Shown: one piece after another, positions 21,031 to 28,367 of the stretch
Position numbering within the stretch: position 1 is the first letter of the stretch
Layout: every line of letters begins with the position of its first letter
Assembly: GCA_024277175.1 (NCBI GenBank)
Contig: JAJRVT010000109.1
Location: 1-37,764, forward strand
Direction of reading: 5' to 3'
DNA length: 37,764 nt
DNA from: Chloroflexota bacterium
GTDB taxonomy: Bacteria > Chloroflexota > Anaerolineae > Caldilineales > Caldilineaceae
Notes under the pieces: generated by a model
What the model was told of the DNA's origin: nothing
The model's database searches: none
What the model saw: only the letters and a program-made list of their open reading frames with translations
Program-made: the position numbers and the translations under genes

Positions 21031-21852
21031 ATGCAAACTGCGAACCAACCTGCTTTTGGCGTACGTCGTATCGTCATTACCGGCATCCTGGCTGCGGTGG
21101 CGATTTTGTTAGGCGCCACCCGGCTGGGCTTTCTCCCCGTGCCCAACCCGTCTGGCAACGCCACGATCATGCATGTCCCGGCCATCATCGCCGGGATCAT
21201 CGCCGGTCCGATTTCGGGTCTCATCGTCGGGGGAATTTTTGGCCTGTACAGTTTCCTGACCTCGGTGACCCCCTTCTTCAAGGATCCGCTGGTCGCGATT
21301 TTGCCCCGTCTTTTCATCGGCGTGACCGCCTACTACTCTTATCGGTCGCTACGCGGTATCAATCGCAACACCGGCTATACGCTCGCTGCCATCATCGCGG
21401 CGTTGGTGGCCGTGTTACTCTATATTTCGTTCACCAACATTCCCGGCGCCGCGGACGCGTCGCTGGTCTACCCGCCGCCGAATCCGGATCCGGCGGTGAC
21501 GTCGCGCAGCCTCATCAACTTGCAGGGGACGGCGGCCGTGCGCGCCTACCAGGCCATCGCGGTCATCATCGGTCTCATCGGGATCGCGGTCGTAGTCGTG
21601 CTGATCCGATTCGTCCAGCAGGATAAGATTGAGATGCTGGCGGTCAGCACCGCGGCCATCGTCGGCACCCTGACCAACACAATCCTGGTGGTCGGCATGT
21701 TGATCGTGCGCGGCTGGTTCCCCGCCGCCGTGATCATTCCCGCCGTCCTGCCCCAGGCGTTCGCCGAAATTGTGATCGCGGTCATTGTTACGGCTGCGGT
21801 TGTGGCCGGGTGGCAACAGCTTGACTCTGATCGAGGGGGATCGTCGGTTTAG
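21031..21852 (+). CDS. ECF transporter substrate-binding (S) subunit, unknown specificity
   Basis: A 273-residue, very hydrophobic protein. The N-terminal half has the S-subunit pattern: RRIVITGILAAVAILLGATR, then HVPAIIAGIIAGPISGLIVG and PLVAILPRLFIGVTAYYSYR. The C-terminal VSTAAIVGTLTNTILVVGML also matches S subunits. Helices are estimated at about 10-33, 44-75 (two), 85-105, 113-133, 168-190, 197-222 and 235-262. Ordinary S subunits have six helices in about 180-200 residues; this one has an extra loop (about 134-167, Pro-rich) and probably an additional helix. AAGGAGG lies 6 bases upstream of the ATG. The stop is 4 bases before the next hydrolase start. Placement between two hydrolases suggests that it imports their substrate. 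Confidence 0.82.
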   Translation: MQTANQPAFGVRRIVITGILAAVAILLGATRLGFLPVPNPSGNATIMHVPAIIAGIIAGPISGLIVGGIFGLYSFLTSVTPFFKDPLVAILPRLFIGVTAYYSYRSLRGINRNTGYTLAAIIAALVAVLLYISFTNIPGAADASLVYPPPNPDPAVTSRSLINLQGTAAVRAYQAIAVIIGLIGIAVVVVLIRFVQQDKIEMLAVSTAAIVGTLTNTILVVGMLIVRGWFPAAVIIPAVLPQAFAEIVIAVIVTAAVVAGWQQLDSDRGGSSV

Positions 21853-21856
21853 GGGA

Positions 21857-22960
21857 ATGAAAAAATCTCCCCAATCTCTCAATCTCCACCACTGGACCCT
21901 CCCCCCTGGCCCGCTCGACGCCATCACCGATGTGGCCGGGGTGCGCGTGGGTCACGTGACGCTCATCGACGGAGAGGGACCGCTGCGGCCTGGGCGGGGT
22001 CCGGTGCGCACGGGCGCGACCGTGATCCTGCCCCATGGCGGCAACCTCTTCCGCAATAAGGTGCGGGCCGCGGTCCACACCATCAACGGCTTTGGCAAGG
22101 CCTGCGGCTTCGAGGAGGTGCGGGAGCTGGGCGTCATCGAAGCGCCCATCGTCCTTACCAACACCCTCAACGTCTGGCTGGCGGCCGATGCCGTGGCTCA
22201 GCGCATGGTGGCGCAGAACCCGGAGATCGGCGTCCGCACCAGCAGCGTCAACGTGGTCGTGGGCGAGTGCAACGATGGCTATCTCAATGACATGCAGGGG
22301 CGGCACGTGCACGCCGAGCACGTGTGGGCGGCCCTGGACGCGGCCTCCGACGGTCCGGTGACCGAGGGCGCGGTGGGCGCGGGGACGGGGACCTCCTGCT
22401 TCGGCTGGAAGGGCGGCATCGGCACGGCCAGCCGGGTCCTGCCGGGGGAGGGCGGCGGCTTCACCGTGGGCGCGCTGGTCCAGTCCAACTTCGGCCGGCC
22501 TTGGCAGTTGATGGTGGGCGGCGTGCATGTGGGCGCGCGCCTGCGCCCGCCCGACGCGCCGCCCTCCCCATCGCCTGAACGGGGCTCCATCATGATGGTG
22601 CTGGCCACCGACGCACCCCTGACCTCCCGCCAGCTACGCCGGCTGTGCGTGCGCGCCGCGGCCGGCATCGCCCGCACCGGCAGCCACATCGGCCACGGCA
22701 GCGGCGACTTCGTCATCGCCTTCAGCACAGCGCATCTTCTTCCCCACCGCATTGGCGACGAGCCGGTTCCTCTGGTCGCGGACGCGCCTACGATCCTGGA
22801 CGAGCCGCGGGCCATGCAGTGGCTCCTGCCCGCGGTGGTGGAAGTCATCGAAGAGGCTGTGCTCAACTCCCTCTGCGCGGCCGTGACCATGACGGGGCGG
22901 GACGGACACATTCGCTACGCCCTGCCCCTGGACGAGGTGCGGGCCATGCTCAGCGGATGA
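21857..22960 (+). CDS. P1-family (DmpA/BapA-like) aminopeptidase, serine nucleophile
   Basis: A 367-residue Ntn-type hydrolase, normal length for DmpA/BapA. Motifs: ITDVAGVRVGHVTLIDGEG at the start, VLTNTLNVW, VVVGECNDGYLND, EGAVGAGTGTSCFGWKGGIG, and the nucleophile motif ERGSIMMVLATDAPL with Ser244, equivalent to the DmpA Ser at the self-cleavage site. Such enzymes release N-terminal D-, L- or beta-amino acids from peptides and amides. It starts 4 bases after the EcfS stop codon, with AGGGGA immediately before the ATG, so it is probably translated by coupling. Residues 2-10 derive from CAATCTC-type repetitive DNA. The neighbouring Thr-type paralogue suggests a two-step or two-substrate pathway (inference). 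Confidence 0.9.
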   Translation: MKKSPQSLNLHHWTLPPGPLDAITDVAGVRVGHVTLIDGEGPLRPGRGPVRTGATVILPHGGNLFRNKVRAAVHTINGFGKACGFEEVRELGVIEAPIVLTNTLNVWLAADAVAQRMVAQNPEIGVRTSSVNVVVGECNDGYLNDMQGRHVHAEHVWAALDAASDGPVTEGAVGAGTGTSCFGWKGGIGTASRVLPGEGGGFTVGALVQSNFGRPWQLMVGGVHVGARLRPPDAPPSPSPERGSIMMVLATDAPLTSRQLRRLCVRAAAGIARTGSHIGHGSGDFVIAFSTAHLLPHRIGDEPVPLVADAPTILDEPRAMQWLLPAVVEVIEEAVLNSLCAAVTMTGRDGHIRYALPLDEVRAMLSG

Positions 22961-23020
22961 ATACTCCTTCGTTTGCTTCCGCGCGCCGGAACGGCTAGAA
23001 TTGATCTCAGCGATTATCCG

Positions 23021-23117
23021 TGGAACGCGGATTTTACCAGAGTGAGCCGGATTTTTACGGATTTTTCTGAAAAATCCGTAAAAATCCGGCTCACTCCGTG
23101 CAGATCCGCGTTCTACT
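23021..23117. repeat. Hairpin repeat, family 1, copy C
   Basis: The ends are GGAACGCGGAT and ATCCGCGTTCTAC. The inner arms (23041-23066 and 23070-23095) are a perfect 26-bp inverted repeat with a 3-base CTG loop. It separates the second P1 hydrolase from the alcohol dehydrogenase and could end transcription of the ECF operon, although no U run follows. Confidence 0.9.
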
Positions 23118-23157
23118 GGAACCTACTCAACCAGCCACATCATAGAAGGAGAAAGAA

Positions 23158-24333
23158 ATGATCGATCTGCGTTCGTTCGAAGTGCCAACCGTGGTTAAGC
23201 ACGGTCTGGGCGCCATCGCCAACCTGGCCGACGAGGCCCGCAAGCTGGGCATGACCCGCCCCATGATCGTCACCGATCAAGGGTTGGTCCGAGCCGGGAT
23301 CGTGGACGAGGCCACCAACGTGCTGAAGGCCGATGGCCTGGATTACGTTCTCTTAGACAGCGTCATCGCCAACCCACCCATTTCCCTGGTGGATGGCGCC
23401 GCAGACATCTATCGGGAGGAGCGCTGCGACGGGCTGATCGGCCTGGGCGGCGGCAGTTCCATGGATACGGCCAAGTCCATCGGCGTGGTGGCGGTCCATG
23501 GCGGCTCCATCCGCGACTACGAGTGGGATGACCCGAATCCCCTGGTCAAGCCCATCCCGCCCATGATTGCGGTCCCCACCACCGCGGGCACGGGCAGCGA
23601 GGTGACTCTGTGGGCCGTGATCACCGACCCGGACCGGCACATCAAGTACAACGTGGGCGGCACGGCCCTGATCGGCCCCAAGGTGGCGCTGATCGACCCG
23701 CTGCTGACCCTGGGCCTCCCGGCCCACGTGACCGCGGGCACGGGCATGGACGCGCTGGCCCACGCTGTGGAGTGCTACACCTGCGCCTACGCCCAGCCCT
23801 GGCCCGACGCTGTGGCGCTCATGGCCATGGAGTATGTGAGCGACTACCTGCGCATCGCCTACGCCCAGGGCCACAATCAGGAGGCTCGCTACAAGATGTC
23901 CATGGCCGCGATGCTGGGCGGCATGGCCTACGGCACAGAGAGCGCGGGCGCGGCCCACGCCATGAGCCAGACCGCCGGCGGCGTACGCGACAACGTCCCC
24001 CACGGCCCGCTGACCGCGTGGCTGCTTGGTCCGGTCATGGAGTACAACTACATGGGCGAGCCTGAGAAGTTCGCGCGCATCGCCAAGGCCCTGGGCAAGG
24101 AGACCCGCGGCCTCTCCGTCTGGCAGGCGGCTGAGTTGGCGGTGGAAGGAGTGTACGAACTGATCCGGGACCTGGAGATCCCGTCCTTGCAGCAGTTGGG
24201 CTTCGACGAGTCGGAGATCCCACTGCTGGCCAAGCTGGCCGCGGCCGATCCCCAGACCATCGGCAACCCCCGGGACATCGATGAAGCCGGCTACGTCAAG
24301 GTTTATCAACGGGCGTTTGACCTGGGGAAGTAA
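23158..24333 (+). CDS. Iron-containing (type III) alcohol dehydrogenase
   Basis: A 391-residue NAD(P)-dependent enzyme of the iron alcohol dehydrogenase family. GGGSSMDTAK (97-106) is the nucleotide-binding signature, VPTTAGTGSEVT follows, and the metal ligands fit Asp198, His202 (DALAH), His267 (GAAHAMSQ) and His282 (VPHG). The length is standard. AAGGAG lies 8 bases upstream of the ATG. Possible roles include reduction of aldehydes or oxidation of alcohols such as 1,3-propanediol or lactaldehyde; the sequence does not choose. A hairpin repeat on each side separates it from its neighbours, so it may be transcribed alone. Confidence 0.95.
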   Translation: MIDLRSFEVPTVVKHGLGAIANLADEARKLGMTRPMIVTDQGLVRAGIVDEATNVLKADGLDYVLLDSVIANPPISLVDGAADIYREERCDGLIGLGGGSSMDTAKSIGVVAVHGGSIRDYEWDDPNPLVKPIPPMIAVPTTAGTGSEVTLWAVITDPDRHIKYNVGGTALIGPKVALIDPLLTLGLPAHVTAGTGMDALAHAVECYTCAYAQPWPDAVALMAMEYVSDYLRIAYAQGHNQEARYKMSMAAMLGGMAYGTESAGAAHAMSQTAGGVRDNVPHGPLTAWLLGPVMEYNYMGEPEKFARIAKALGKETRGLSVWQAAELAVEGVYELIRDLEIPSLQQLGFDESEIPLLAKLAAADPQTIGNPRDIDEAGYVKVYQRAFDLGK

Positions 24334-24355
24334 GATTTCCCGGAGCGGAGGAAGG

Positions 24356-24448
24356 ATAGAACGCGGATTTACCGGATTTGGCTGATTTTTACGGATTTTC
24401 AAAGAAAATCCGTAAAAATCAGCCAAATCCGGTAAATCCGCGTTCTAT
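24356..24448. repeat. Hairpin repeat, family 1, copy D (perfect 45-bp stem)
   Basis: 24356-24400 and 24404-24448 are exact reverse complements with an AAA loop. The ends are ATAGAACGCGGAT and ATCCGCGTTCTAT. TTGTTTTT follows on the plus strand, so in this convergent gap it would work as a strong terminator for the alcohol dehydrogenase gene. Confidence 0.97.
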
Positions 24449-24453
24449 TGTTT

Positions 24454-25665
24454 TTAATCCCAGCTCCGCCTATCCACAATCTTCCCCGCATCATCGCCGA
24501 CAGAGTCTACGAATGTCAATGCATCCAGCTTGAGACGGCAGATCTGGCGGAAAGCGGCCTGCACCTTTTCGATATACCCTTTATCGCCCACCTGATCCGC
24601 GGGGGCCACGATCTGGAGGGTGAGGATGTCGCGCACGTCCGGACGCTCGACGATGGCGGCGAAGTCGCTCACGCCCAGGGGAGCCAGGGCCGCGCGCACC
24701 TGGTTGGGGTGGACGAACATGCCCCGCACCTTGATGGCGTCGCCCACCCGGCCCACCAGGCGGATAGAGCGCTCGCCTTGGCGGCTCTCGCCGGGTGCGG
24801 GATCGATGTTCATGGCCAGGTCGCCCGTGCCCAGGCGGACCAGCGGATAGGTCATGTTCAGGTTGGTCACCACCACCTCGCCCACATCGCCGGGACCCAC
24901 CTCCTGGCCCGTGTCCCTGTCCACAATCTGAACCACAGGCGATTCCACCAGGCGCATGGCGGGATCGCCCACCATGTCATAGGCCAGCATACCCAGCTCC
25001 GCGGTGGCGTAGGCGTTGATGACCTTCATGCCGTACTCATCGGCCAGATAGGCCCGATCGCTGGCGGCTAGAGGCTCGGCCGAGACCAACGCATAACGAA
25101 GCCCGATCTGCTCCCGGGGGACGCCCATCTCGTCGGCCTTGCGCAGCAGGGTGAGTAGCCAACTTGGCGTGCCCGCGTAGCCCGTAGCCTTCAGGTCCAC
25201 CATCATCTTGATCTGGAGATCGGCGTTGCCCACCCCCACCGGGATCACGGCCGCGCCGAGCTGGCGCAGGATGCCGTCCAGCAGAAAGCCGCCGGAGGCC
25301 AGGTGGTAGTTGAGCGCGTTGAGCACCACGCTATCGGCGCTGAAGCCGGCCTGGCGCAGCATCTCCGCTCCCGTCTCCTGCCAGTCGCGTTCGTCGCAGT
25401 GGACCTCGTAGAGGGGACCGGGCGAGATGAAGATGCGCGCCACCTGGCTCATGGGGACGCCCAGGAAGCCGCCAAAGGGTGGGTCCGCGGCCTGCAACTC
25501 CACCAGCTTGTCCTTGGTGAGCACAGGGATGCGATTGAGATCGGCCACGCTTTTGATGTCCTCCGGCGCGACGCCGGCCTGGTCCAGCCAACGCTTGATC
25601 CCCGGCGCTGCGGCATAGGCCGCGGGCACGAATTCAGCCACCCGGGCATCGAGATCAGTGGTCAT
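24454..25665 (-). CDS. Phenylacetate-CoA-ligase-like adenylating enzyme (PaaK family, atypical P-loop)
   Basis: A 403-residue acyl-adenylate-forming protein. NRIPVLTKDKL at the N-terminus, AYATAELG (about 217-224), YPLVRLGTGDL and RVGDAIKVRGMFVHP match the PaaK/CapK branch of AMP-dependent ligases, with a C-terminal swivel domain. The usual phosphate loop (SSGTTG) is replaced by ISPGPLYE (80-87), so ATP binding may differ. Such enzymes activate aromatic or other carboxylic acids, usually to CoA thioesters. The second ATG (25665) was chosen: AGGAG is 7 bases upstream of it but only 1 base from the first ATG at 25671. Hairpin repeats lie on both sides. Confidence 0.88.
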   Translation of the reverse strand: MTTDLDARVAEFVPAAYAAAPGIKRWLDQAGVAPEDIKSVADLNRIPVLTKDKLVELQAADPPFGGFLGVPMSQVARIFISPGPLYEVHCDERDWQETGAEMLRQAGFSADSVVLNALNYHLASGGFLLDGILRQLGAAVIPVGVGNADLQIKMMVDLKATGYAGTPSWLLTLLRKADEMGVPREQIGLRYALVSAEPLAASDRAYLADEYGMKVINAYATAELGMLAYDMVGDPAMRLVESPVVQIVDRDTGQEVGPGDVGEVVVTNLNMTYPLVRLGTGDLAMNIDPAPGESRQGERSIRLVGRVGDAIKVRGMFVHPNQVRAALAPLGVSDFAAIVERPDVRDILTLQIVAPADQVGDKGYIEKVQAAFRQICRLKLDALTFVDSVGDDAGKIVDRRSWD

Positions 25666-25707
25666 GGGCATGCTCCTTTGCTGAATGTTGAGATAAGAAC
25701 AAAATGC

Positions 25708-25803
25708 AATAGAACGCGGATGTACCGGATTGGACGGAAACTGTCAGATTTTTTAGAAAAAATCCGTGTGAATCCGTCCAATCCGGTACATCCGCGTTCT
25801 ATT
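25708..25803. repeat. Hairpin repeat, family 1, copy E (perfect 31-bp outer stem)
   Basis: 25708-25738 and 25773-25803 are exact reverse complements, beginning AATAGAACGCGGATGTACC. The inner part pairs less well. On the minus strand, the terminal TAG of the right edge (25801-25799) is the stop codon of the methyltransferase gene. Confidence 0.95.
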
Positions 25804-26398
25804 CTTCCTTTCGCCAGATCCACCAATCCGAGCCGCGCTGGCCGTGGAAGCCAGGCTGGCGTTCGAGCAGGTGGAAGCGCGCGCTGAAGAGGGCCATGAT
25901 GGCGTCCGGCTCCACGCCCGGCGGGCCGTCCTCCTCGCCTGCGGGTCGGGGGTGGGCGGCGTAGAGTAGGTAGTAGCCACCGACTGCCAACCGCCGATCC
26001 AGTGCGGCCGCGTAGGCTTCCCGATCTTCTCCGTCCAGCCCGTGGAAGCAGCCCACATCAAGGGCCGCGGCCAGTTTCACCCGGAAGAGGTCCAGATGGG
26101 TCACGCTCCCCTGGACGCCCACCCAGGGCAGGCCTTCCCGGCGGGCTGCGTCCCGGGCCTTCTGAATGGCCACCAGGGAGAGATCGATGGCCGCCACCCG
26201 GTAGCCGTTGCGGGCCAGCTCCCGCCCGTGGGTCCCCGTGCCGCAGCCGATGTCTATGGCCCAGGCTCCCTTTCCCGGATGCTCGCGGGCGAACTCGATG
26301 ATCTCCGGCGCGACCGTTCCGCGATCCCAAGGGGTGGTCCCGTCCCGATAGCGGGCGTCCCACCAGTCTGCATTAATGCGTTTGACGTTCTCGTTCAT
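25799..26398 (-). CDS. SAM-dependent methyltransferase (class I, TPMT/TehB-like)
   Basis: A 199-residue Rossmann-fold methyltransferase. Motif I is AIDIGCGTGTHGREL (near residues 47-61), preceded by the TTPWDRGTVAPEI segment found in thiopurine methyltransferase/TehB-like proteins. RVAAIDLSLVAIQKAR is the acidic-loop region binding the ribose. The substrate is unknown. The stop codon is the TAG at the edge of the hairpin repeat E. The upstream side is another hairpin repeat. A decayed copy of its N-terminal third is at 30345-30511. No convincing ribosome-binding site precedes the ATG at 26398. Confidence 0.9.
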   Translation of the reverse strand: MNENVKRINADWWDARYRDGTTPWDRGTVAPEIIEFAREHPGKGAWAIDIGCGTGTHGRELARNGYRVAAIDLSLVAIQKARDAARREGLPWVGVQGSVTHLDLFRVKLAAALDVGCFHGLDGEDREAYAAALDRRLAVGGYYLLYAAHPRPAGEEDGPPGVEPDAIMALFSARFHLLERQPGFHGQRGSDWWIWRKEE

Positions 26399-26421
26399 GT
26401 TATCGATGCCTTTAAACTACG

Positions 26422-26528
26422 ATAGAACGCGGATTGGGCGGATGGCGCTATGCGCCCACTACGTGATCGTCACAGGTTTTTCAAAATTCGCGAAAATCCG
26501 TTCAATCCGTCATATCCGCGTTCCATTC
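26422..26528. repeat. Hairpin repeat, family 1, copy F
   Basis: The ends are ATAGAACGCGGAT on the left and ATCCGCGTTCCAT on the right; the family's final CTA has become CCA. The stem is imperfect and contains a small inner GGCGC/GCGCC hairpin. The right part encodes the last residues of the alpha/beta hydrolase on the minus strand. Confidence 0.85.
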
Positions 26529-27437
26529 CATGATCGCATCCACCACCGCGCCCGGCTGCTCCTGATGGATGTTGTGGCCGCCGTCGGGGATGATGACCAA
26601 GCGCGCGCCGGGCTGGAGCCGGACCAGTTTGTATGCGTTCTCCACGGGGTTGAGCGGGTCCTTCTCCCCCCAGATAGCCAGGGTGGGGACCTGCAGCCCG
26701 GCCAGATCCTGGGGCAGGGTCTTCTGCCGGCGAGGGAGTTCCCGGGCCATGCTGCGCAGGATGGAGAAGAACGCCCGGCGCTGGTCATCGTCCCAGACCC
26801 GCTCGTTGACCCGCTGGTAGAGGAACTCACGCTCGGCCGCGGGCAGGCCGTCCAGGTCCTGGTAGAAGGGGGCAAGGCTGCGGTAGGCGGCCTCCGGGTC
26901 CTTGCGCAGGCGGTTGTATTGCCACTCGCCCACACCCGGGATCAGGAAGAGGAGCATGCCCAGGCTGGGCCGTCCGCCGACCGAGACCAGGGAGCCGTCC
27001 AGCAAAATCAGGCGCTCCACCCGCTGGGGCCGGGCCAGGGCCATACTGTGGGCGATGATCCCGCCCAGGGAGTGGCCGACCAGGATGACCCGGTCTATGG
27101 CCAGCGCATCCAGCAATTCGAACAGGACATCCTGGTAGAAGGCCAGGGTGTAGGCGCGTTTGGCCTTGTCGCTGCGCCCGAAGCCGGGCAGATCCGGCGC
27201 GACGACCCGCCGGTCCGCGGCCAGGGGCGGCAGCACATAGCGCCAGGCGTCGGCCTCATCGCCCAGGCCGTGGATGAGGAGCATGGGCGTCTCGGTTTGG
27301 GGCGCGACGTCCGCCTGTCCGGTGTCGTAAAGGAAGAGGCGCGCTCCGCTTTCAGACAGGTTTATTTCGCGGACATATGGCTCGAACGGCGGCCAGGGCC
27401 GCATGGGACCGGGGTAGGGGTTTGCGCGCGTCGTCAT
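26502..27437 (-). CDS. Alpha/beta hydrolase
   Basis: A 311-residue alpha/beta-fold hydrolase with the oxyanion segment LLIHGLGDEAD, the nucleophile elbow GHSLGG (Ser123), an acid in WGEKDPLNP and a histidine in DGGHNIHQE. The family covers esterases, lipases and C-C hydrolases; no substrate can be named. The start ATG overlaps the stop of a 41-codon upstream ORF as ATGA, so translation is probably coupled. The last residues (from NAD to the stop) are encoded by the hairpin repeat F and look like a readthrough extension past a lost stop codon. A fragment of a decayed paralogue is at 30600-30715. Confidence 0.93.
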   Translation of the reverse strand: MTTRANPYPGPMRPWPPFEPYVREINLSESGARLFLYDTGQADVAPQTETPMLLIHGLGDEADAWRYVLPPLAADRRVVAPDLPGFGRSDKAKRAYTLAFYQDVLFELLDALAIDRVILVGHSLGGIIAHSMALARPQRVERLILLDGSLVSVGGRPSLGMLLFLIPGVGEWQYNRLRKDPEAAYRSLAPFYQDLDGLPAAEREFLYQRVNERVWDDDQRRAFFSILRSMARELPRRQKTLPQDLAGLQVPTLAIWGEKDPLNPVENAYKLVRLQPGARLVIIPDGGHNIHQEQPGAVVDAIMEWNADMTD

Positions 27438-27559
27438 GGTGATGCCGGGCGGCCGAAATCCCGTGGTTGAAAGCGGTTATCGTTGCGGAATCGTTCGTCA
27501 GTCTCTTTGAACAGCTTCCAGACTTCATCGAGGGTCACTTGGCCAGCTTGCTCACTCAT
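27434..27559 (-). CDS. 41-codon leader ORF coupled to the hydrolase, DUF3782-like N-terminus
   Basis: MSEQAGQVTLDEVWKLFKET and the following DERFR resemble the N-terminal coiled coil of DUF3782 (PD-(D/E)XK-related) proteins, which typically repeat ETDRRF-type heptads. After this the sequence departs and ends at residue 41, so it is probably the remains of a longer gene. It has an excellent ribosome-binding site (GAGGAGG) and a good promoter upstream, and its TGA overlaps the hydrolase ATG. It may therefore serve mainly to carry ribosomes to the hydrolase gene. A longer frame upstream with a start at 27721 has no support. Confidence 0.6.
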   Translation of the reverse strand: MSEQAGQVTLDEVWKLFKETDERFRNDNRFQPRDFGRPASP

Positions 27560-27598
27560 AGATGCCTCCTCTGCATCAGGGGAAAATGCCGTGGCTGG

Positions 27599-27627
27599 AG
27601 TATAGCACAGCCGGACGGGATGTTCAA
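27599..27627 (-). promoter_or_regulatory. Promoter of the leader ORF-hydrolase unit
   Basis: On the minus strand, TTGAAC (27627-27622) and TATACT (27604-27599) are 17 bases apart, and TGC before the -10 makes it an extended -10. A copy of this promoter region, with a 9-base insertion in the spacer, remains in the decayed duplicate at 30747-30784. Confidence 0.75.
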
Positions 27628-27730
27628 CGGGGTGGACCGCATCCCGGAACGCCAGCCGTCGCCAGCAGATCCAGGCTGAGGCTGCGCGCGTTGCCTTCCA
27701 GCCGGGTAATTGTTCGTTCATGGGTGCGTT

Positions 27731-28217
27731 TCATCCCCGTTTTTCTTCGACCATGCGCGTGAAACGCGCTCCGGTCTCATACGCCTGTCTCAGGAACGCC
27801 TCTTCCGTCTCGATGCCGATGTTTTTGATCACCACCTCCATGCTGATGGGTTTGTGATAGGCGGACTGTGCGATGAGGCCTGCCAACCGTTCCCAGTCTA
27901 TCGCGTCTGAAAAGATGAGCCGGTGGTGAATAGAGCGCAAAAAGCCGTCCGATCTTGGCGAAGTTGTCCCCGGACTCGGTCGTGGTGACCACCCCTGCTT
28001 GGAGCGCGGGCGAGTCGATTAGGTTTTCGACCGCGATGCAGACGCCGCGCGCCCGGGTGTAAGGCTCCAGTTCATCCAGACTACGGCGTAGTTGATCCCA
28101 GGCCACGGCGTTGAAGGGCGCGTATGCCGGTGCAACCGTATCCGGATAGACGTGCATGATCACTACATCAGCCCCCAGCCTGGCCGCGAAGTCGATGCGG
28201 TTCTTCACCAGTTCGAC
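27731..28217 (-). pseudogene. Sugar-phosphate isomerase/epimerase-like TIM barrel, fragment
   Basis: The first part, beginning [19 protein letters not shown] with MHVYPD and GVCIAVENL, matches AP-endonuclease-2/xylose-isomerase-like TIM barrels. After about residue 90 the frame is lost and a central piece is missing. Another frame resumes with [20 protein letters not shown] and runs to the family's C-terminal end (27731). The N-terminal strands are also absent because the fragment is joined to a dppF fragment at about 28217. The metal-binding residues of the middle strands are gone, so it cannot be active. Confidence 0.7.
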
Positions 28218-28364
28218 CCCCAGGGTCTCGCCGCGGTTGATGGTGAGGGTGATATCGTCCACCGCGCGCACGTATCCCTGGACGCGGCCGAAGATCCCTT
28301 CGCCCCGGATGGGGAAATAGACTTTGAGGTTCTTCACTTCCACCAGTAGTTGTTGATTCGACAT
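28218..28364 (-). pseudogene. Oligopeptide ABC ATPase DppF/OppF, first 49 codons only
   Basis: The start [20 protein letters not shown] and the continuation to INRGETLG are the N-terminus of a DppF/OppF-type ATPase. The sequence switches to the epimerase frame exactly where the Walker A motif should begin, so all nucleotide-binding motifs are missing. It starts 3 bases after the dppD stop codon, the usual D-F order. The fused reading frame stays open across the joint. Confidence 0.8.
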
Positions 28365-28367
28365 GGT

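Noticed and set aside
23021-26528. CRISPR array, because of several similar repeats in a short stretch
   Set aside because: The repeats are palindromic, separated by whole genes, and differ in their stems; there are no regular spacers and no cas genes.
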